Position numbers and translations under genes: made by a program. Under the pieces are notes generated by a model that worked only from the letters and a program-made list of their open reading frames with translations, did not search any database and had not been told where the DNA came from. 64,000 bases of DNA from Clostridiales bacterium (GTDB taxonomy: Bacteria; Bacillota; Clostridia; Christensenellales; Borkfalkiaceae): NCBI GenBank assembly GCA_015055615.1, contig SVHT01000006.1, positions 60,632 to 124,631 of the forward strand, in the 5' to 3' direction. Of the stretch, positions 59,103 to 64,000 are shown one piece after another. Positions within the stretch are counted from its first letter, which is position 1, and each line of letters opens with the position of its first letter.

Positions 59103-61088
59103 TTGAAAAAGAAGACAAAAGTATGGGTATGGATTATTGTGGCGGTTGTCGCCGTTGCCTTAATTGCAATTTTGCTTTCGGACGTGTTTGACGGACAGAA
59201 AGTAGGATTCACCGAAATTTTGAGGCAATTGAAAAACGAAAACGTCAAGGGAATATATCTCGACGGATACGTTTGGGAGGCAACCCTCAAAGACGGTAGT
59301 ACTATCATTGCAGAGGGTGCGCCGAGTTTGTATGATTATGCTGATTTTAGCAAATTCTGCGAAGAGTACAGCATTAAATTCGAGGAAATTGCTATTACTT
59401 TTAAGGACCCCAACGCGGGTAGTATTTGGGCGAGCATTTTGCCGTTCTTGGGTATCGGCGTAGTGGCGTTGATTTTCTTCCTGATTATGCGCAGCGCGTC
59501 GGGTGCGAACAACGCGGCGATGAATATCGGCAAGAACAAGGCGCATATGCAAAACAATTTGCGCGTGCGTTTCTCGGACGTAGCGGGCGCGGAAGAGGAA
59601 AAGGAAGAATTGCAGGAAGTCGTCGAATTCTTGAAATCGCCCAAACGTTTTGCCAACCTTGGCGCAAAAATTCCGTCGGGCGTGTTGCTCGTAGGGCCTC
59701 CGGGCACGGGTAAAACCTTGTTTGCAAAAGCGGTTGCAGGCGAGGCGGGTGTGCCGTTCTTCTCGGTTTCTGGTTCCGATTTCGTGGAAATGTACGTCGG
59801 CGTGGGCGCAAAGCGTGTGCGCGACCTCTTTGAAATGGCGAAGAAAAATCAGCCTTGTATTATTTTTATCGACGAAATTGACGCGGTCGGTCGTCGCAGA
59901 GGCGCAGGTCTTGGCGGCGGTCACGACGAACGCGAACAGACTTTGAACCAAATCCTTGTCCAAATGGACGGCTTTGAGGATAGCGAAGGTATTATCATTA
60001 TGGCAGCGACGAACCGCGCGGATATTCTCGACCCCGCGTTGCTCCGTCCCGGCCGTTTTGACAGACAAATCCACGTAAATCTGCCCGACGTAAAAGGCCG
60101 TGAACAGATTTTGAAGGTGCATGCGCGCAACAAGCCGATGTCGCCCGACGTTAATTTTAAGACGGTGGCGCGTATTACGGCGGGATTCTCGGGCGCGGAA
60201 CTTGCCAACCTTTTGAACGAGGCTGCGATTTTGGCGGCGCGTAAAAACAAGGCGACCATTGGCAATTTGGAATTGTACGACGCTATCAACAAAGTCTTGA
60301 TGGGCCCGCAAAAGAAGAGTCGCGTCGTTACCGAATCGGACAAACGCTGTACGGCGTATCACGAGGCGGGGCACGCAGTTTTGGCTTGCCTTTGCGAACA
60401 TTGCGATCCCGTGCATGAGGTTTCGATTATTCCCCGTGGCAGGGCTGCGGGTTATACCATGACCAGACCGGAAACGGACGATAACGACGTTTCGTACAAC
60501 AAGCTCGTGGACAATATCTGTATGTCCTTGGGTGGACGCGTTGCGGAAGAATTGGTAATTCAAGACGTCACGACGGGCGCAAGCGCAGATATTCAGCACG
60601 TATCTGAAATTGCGCGTCGTATGGTTACGCAATGGGGTATGAGTAAGAAACTCGGTTTGGTGGCGTACGATAGCGATCAGCCCGTATTTATGGGTATGGA
60701 ATACGGCAACCAGAGCCGTGGCGGATATTCGCAACAGACGGCGGCGTCGATTGATGCCGAAGTACGCGCTTTGGTCGCAAAAGCGCATAAGCGCGCGACG
60801 AAACTCTTGAAAGACAACCGTTCTATTTTGGATAATATGGCGCGCGTTTTGGTGGAAAAGAATACGATTTACACCGAAGAAGTGGCGCTGTTGATGAAGG
60901 GCGCGAGCTATAAAGAAGTGATAGCGGAAATGGAAAAGACGGAAGGCGAGCATAACGCAAATCCCTTTGCCAGAGCGACGAAAGAGGATAAAGAACACGT
61001 AATTGTGGACGAAACAACGGCGGTAGATACCGCTGAAAAAGCGAACGAAAGCGTGGATAACAAGCCCGAAGATAAGACGGAAGAATAA
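59103..61088 (+). CDS. ftsH: ATP-dependent zinc metalloprotease FtsH
   Basis: [51 protein letters not shown] start after aaggag. Confidence 0.96.
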   Translation: MKKKTKVWVWIIVAVVAVALIAILLSDVFDGQKVGFTEILRQLKNENVKGIYLDGYVWEATLKDGSTIIAEGAPSLYDYADFSKFCEEYSIKFEEIAITFKDPNAGSIWASILPFLGIGVVALIFFLIMRSASGANNAAMNIGKNKAHMQNNLRVRFSDVAGAEEEKEELQEVVEFLKSPKRFANLGAKIPSGVLLVGPPGTGKTLFAKAVAGEAGVPFFSVSGSDFVEMYVGVGAKRVRDLFEMAKKNQPCIIFIDEIDAVGRRRGAGLGGGHDEREQTLNQILVQMDGFEDSEGIIIMAATNRADILDPALLRPGRFDRQIHVNLPDVKGREQILKVHARNKPMSPDVNFKTVARITAGFSGAELANLLNEAAILAARKNKATIGNLELYDAINKVLMGPQKKSRVVTESDKRCTAYHEAGHAVLACLCEHCDPVHEVSIIPRGRAAGYTMTRPETDDNDVSYNKLVDNICMSLGGRVAEELVIQDVTTGASADIQHVSEIARRMVTQWGMSKKLGLVAYDSDQPVFMGMEYGNQSRGGYSQQTAASIDAEVRALVAKAHKRATKLLKDNRSILDNMARVLVEKNTIYTEEVALLMKGASYKEVIAEMEKTEGEHNANPFARATKEDKEHVIVDETTAVDTAEKANESVDNKPEDKTEE

Positions 61089-61090
61089 CA

Positions 61091-61125
61091 AAAAACGGGG
61101 CGCTGTAAGGTAGCTCCGTTTTTCA
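61091..61125 (+). terminator. Terminator after ftsH
   Basis: AAAAACGGGGCgctgtaaggtaGCTCCGTTTTT. Confidence 0.65.
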
Positions 61126-61160
61126 ATAAATTAGGCGCAAAAGAGAAAAAGGATAGGGGC

Positions 61161-62009
61161 GTGTACGTGATGAAACGGATAAAACGCAGAAAAAACTTAG
61201 ATTTCGATTATGAAAAACGGACGATGCCGTTGTCGCTGATTGAAACGGAACGGACGATAGACGAGTATGACAAAAAGGACTTGAAAACGCGTGCGGCATA
61301 TTTCTTGCTCAACGGTCTGCCCGAGTTTTCCGTCAACGAAAAGGGGAACGGCAGATATCAATTACTTGCCGCGGAACGAGATTATTTTGCCGTTAAGATG
61401 ATGGGCGCAACCGAAGCGGAGGCTCGCATTTATCATTTTACCGCGAAAAACGCAGAGATTTTTTCTTGTATCGAACGGCTGAAAGCGAACAACCTTGGCG
61501 CAATGGAAGAGGCGTATTTAATGGAAAGGCTCGTCAAAGAATTCCAGCTGACGCAGGACGACGTAGCGGCGATGATTGGCAGATCCCGACCTGCGGTGGC
61601 GAACACCTTGCGGTTGTTGACGCTCGTCCCCGAAGTGGTGGGGTTGGTTGAAAGCGGCGCGTTGTCGGCAGGGCATGCGCGTACCCTTGTTCGCGTTCCG
61701 CAGGAACAGCAGTACGCCTTTGCGGAAGAGGCGATAAAGAGAGGGTATTCCGTCCGTGAAATGGAAAGAACGGTCAAGGCATTTTTAACGCCCCCCGAGG
61801 TTTTGCGCCAGGAAAAAGACGCGCTGGCGGCGGCGAAAAGCGCGGAGTTAAAGGCGTTTGTAGAACGTATGCGCGGGGTATTCCGCACCAAAGTTTCCTT
61901 GATTGGCAACGATAAAAAAGGGCGTATCTACATTGATTATTATTCCCCCGAAGATTTGTATCGCTTTGAAGAGTTTTTAGAGATGATAGAAAGCTACGAT
62001 AGGGACTAA
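61161..62009 (+). CDS. ParB/Spo0J-family protein, divergent N-terminal domain
   Basis: LVKEFQLTQDDVAAMIGRSRPAVANTLRLLTLVPEVVGLVESGALSAGHARTLVRVP. Confidence 0.85.
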   Translation: MYVMKRIKRRKNLDFDYEKRTMPLSLIETERTIDEYDKKDLKTRAAYFLLNGLPEFSVNEKGNGRYQLLAAERDYFAVKMMGATEAEARIYHFTAKNAEIFSCIERLKANNLGAMEEAYLMERLVKEFQLTQDDVAAMIGRSRPAVANTLRLLTLVPEVVGLVESGALSAGHARTLVRVPQEQQYAFAEEAIKRGYSVREMERTVKAFLTPPEVLRQEKDALAAAKSAELKAFVERMRGVFRTKVSLIGNDKKGRIYIDYYSPEDLYRFEEFLEMIESYDRD

Positions 62010-62040
62010 GGGTAGGGTGTCACACGATTATAGATAATGA

Positions 62041-62078
62041 AAAAACCCGTTTGGAAGATAACCAAACGGGTTTTTGTG
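62041..62078. terminator. Terminator hairpin
   Basis: AAAACCCGTTTGGaagataACCAAACGGGTTTTT. Confidence 0.8.
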
Positions 62079-62088
62079 TTTTTTTGTC

Positions 62089-62328
62089 TTATTCTGCCAG
62101 GAAAAGATGCCCTTTTATCAACATATAGATGAAGTCGGCAACACAAAGAATCCAGCCCCAACCAATAACGACGAATACCACGAACACAACGATGTGCAAA
62201 GCGTCTTTCGTTCTCAGCATAACCGAAAGTCTGACGAGAAGTTCCATAACCCAACCAACGAAGGGGATTAAGAGAAGGATTGCCTTTACAAGCGTAGATT
62301 GTCCGTTAAACCATTTGTCAAAATTCAT
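62089..62328 (-). CDS. Small membrane protein
   Basis: MNFDKWFNGQSTLVKAILLLIPFVGWVMELLVRL...; aggaggt RBS upstream. Confidence 0.65.
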   Translation of the reverse strand: MNFDKWFNGQSTLVKAILLLIPFVGWVMELLVRLSVMLRTKDALHIVVFVVFVVIGWGWILCVADFIYMLIKGHLFLAE

Positions 62329-62490
62329 AACAGTACCTCCTGATAAATTTTGCAAGAATTACCTTGCGTTATTATTATAATATTCAAAGGGAGTTTTGTC
62401 AAGTAGTTAATAATGATTTTTTTGTGAAAAATAAAGCCGCCTTAACGGTTAAGCAAAGGCGGTTTTGCGGGTGAAAACGGTGTGCAATAT

Positions 62491-62757
62491 TTACTTTTTC
62501 GCGGTATTTGCCGTGGAGTCCGTGTGGGCGTCGGGCGTGCTTTCTTCCCCGTCGTTTTCTGTATCAGGAGCAAGACCTTGTTTTTTCTCGGCAGATTCCT
62601 GATTTTGTTTACAAAGGAGCATTAAAAAGAAGAAGATGCCCGCGCCAATCAACGCGCTGAATACTCCGATTAGCCCAAAAAACATACCCAGGGGAATTGC
62701 AGCGGCAAGGCCGATTGCCGATAAAATGGTAAAAATAATTCGTAAGGTTTTGTACAT
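62491..62757 (-). CDS. Small membrane protein, hypothetical
   Basis: MYKTLRIIFTILSAIGLAAAIPLGMFFGLIGVFSALIGAGIFFFLMLLCK plus acidic tail. Confidence 0.55.
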   Translation of the reverse strand: MYKTLRIIFTILSAIGLAAAIPLGMFFGLIGVFSALIGAGIFFFLMLLCKQNQESAEKKQGLAPDTENDGEESTPDAHTDSTANTAKK

Positions 62758-62882
62758 AAACACTCCGCGTGGCGGTTTGCGCCACGTAATATTTTTAAAG
62801 ACTGTGTACGCTCAGTATGCGCATATTTCTTATATATTATATATTGTATCACGCGCGCGCGTGCGAAGTCAAGGGAAAACGG

Positions 62883-62911
62883 TTGACTTTTTTGGAGCGA
62901 AGGGCTATAAT
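62883..62911 (+). promoter_or_regulatory. Sigma-A type promoter for PHP gene
   Basis: TTGACT, 17-nt spacer, TATAAT. Confidence 0.7.
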
Positions 62912-62932
62912 GTTGGTACTTTGGAGAGCATT

Positions 62933-63640
62933 ATGGAAGAAAAGTTTATTAAAATTGATCCGCACGTACATTCTAAGGGCATCAGCCGTTGTAGCCACGT
63001 GACTTGCGAAGAGATTATTGATGAGAAGATAAAGCTTGGGTACGACGGCGCGATTTTAGTCAATCATTGCCAGGAGTGGTATTATCCCGAAGAAGAGCAT
63101 AAAAACTTCATCGAGCGAGTGATAGAGGATTTTGCGCGCGGAAAAGCGTATGCGGATAAAAAGGGTTTTCGGTTTTTTTTGGGTTTGGAAGTGAGCTTGA
63201 ACGCGCCCCATTATGCCGATTGGCTGTTGTACGGCGTGACGGAAGAATTTTTGCGGAAAACGCCCTGTTTGTATAAGCTGTCGCAGAAAGAGCTGTTTGC
63301 GCTGTGCGAAGAAAACGGCGTGTTGCTCGTGCAGGCGCATCCCTTTCGGCAAAGCCCTTGTGACCCGAATTTTATGCACGGCGTTGAAATTAATTGCAGC
63401 GACGGGGATTTGGACAAAATTCCTTTGGTCGAGGAATTTGCAAAGGAACACGGTTTGTTACTCTTTTGCGGAACGGACTATCATTTCCCCGAACGCACCT
63501 ATTTCGGCGGGATTTATATCCCCGAGAGCTGTCAAACGGCGGTGGATATCGCGGAATACGTCCGCAGGGATTGGAAAGTGCGCGCTTTTTACGAGGGAAC
63601 GGAAAAGATTTTTACGGCAACTCGGTTTAAAGGGAATTAA
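62933..63640 (+). CDS. PHP domain metal-dependent phosphoesterase
   Basis: IKIDPHVHSKGISRCSHVTCEEII...VQAHPFR...LLFCGTDYHFPE. Confidence 0.85.
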   Translation: MEEKFIKIDPHVHSKGISRCSHVTCEEIIDEKIKLGYDGAILVNHCQEWYYPEEEHKNFIERVIEDFARGKAYADKKGFRFFLGLEVSLNAPHYADWLLYGVTEEFLRKTPCLYKLSQKELFALCEENGVLLVQAHPFRQSPCDPNFMHGVEINCSDGDLDKIPLVEEFAKEHGLLLFCGTDYHFPERTYFGGIYIPESCQTAVDIAEYVRRDWKVRAFYEGTEKIFTATRFKGN

Positions 63641-63696
63641 AAGGACGAGATTTTAGAAAAACTTGTAATTTTTCCAAAAAAAGTATTAAAAATCGT

Positions 63697-63850
63697 TTGA
63701 CAAGGACATAATAAAGTGGTAGTATAGGAAAGCTGTCGCGAGGGCAAGCAAAAAGAAAGAAAAAAAAGGAAAACTTTTGAAAAAACTTTGAAAAAAGTGA
63801 AAAAAGTTGAAAAAAATGCTTGACAAGGCGAAATAGTTTGTGGTATTATA
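63697..63850 (+). promoter_or_regulatory. Tandem strong promoters (rRNA-operon-like) at the window edge
   Basis: TTGACAAGG..GTGGTAGTATA..AAGCTGTCGC (63697) and TTGACAAGG..GTGGTATTATA..AAGCTGTCGC (63820), duplicated units with untranslated sequence after them. Confidence 0.6.
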
Positions 63851-64000
63851 TACAAGCTGTCGCCGAAAGAGCAGACGGCACCGGGCTGTAGCCTGGTAGA
63901 AGAAGATTAAAAATGGAATAAGAAAGAAATGAGATTTTATTTGACAAACAAGCAAATGAAAGGTAATTTCCGTTAATTTCAAAGAAACTTGTAAAAGCAA

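Noticed and set aside
59160-61091. 643-aa minus-strand ORF opposite ftsH
   Set aside because: Antisense shadow of ftsH.

Overview
The window looks like the chromosomal replication-origin neighbourhood of an endospore-lineage Firmicute (Clostridia-like). Functions were assigned by reading the translations; no database search was run. Core genes seen: fba, gap, rsmI, trmN6-like, a gerA/gerB/gerC-type germination operon, yyaC-like, queT-like, rpmA, rplU, holB-like, ricT-like (PSP1), rsmG, dnaN, rpmH, rnpA, yidD, yidC, jag/khpB, clpX, clpP, tig, rqcH, gyrB, gyrA, serS, an rsmF-like gene, ppx/gppA-like, maf, mreB-like, ftsH and a ParB-family gene. Two DnaA-box clusters (about 13.26-13.72 kb and 21.93-23.03 kb) and two 15/16 matches to the parS consensus mark the origin. 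dnaA itself is not in the window, and a SLOG/DUF1273-type gene sits just upstream of dnaN. The observations most worth follow-up are: (1) a roughly 650-nt region (about 58.04-58.70 kb) with a consensus promoter and terminator, many hairpins, no normal ORF and several Shine-Dalgarno-led micro-ORFs, which is a candidate large structured RNA; (2) a dispersed short G-rich repeat (GTGGGGGACGGGTCGCGATGAA and variants) found both between and inside genes, including a 29-bp perfect match shared by gerA and gerC; (3) the split origin without dnaA; (4) a ParB homologue whose CTP-binding motifs look degenerate. A lipoprotein gene with BspA-like repeats runs off the left edge and was not in the supplied ORF track. 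The right edge ends in tandem promoters resembling those of an rRNA operon. No tRNA, rRNA body, CRISPR array or transposase was recognised.
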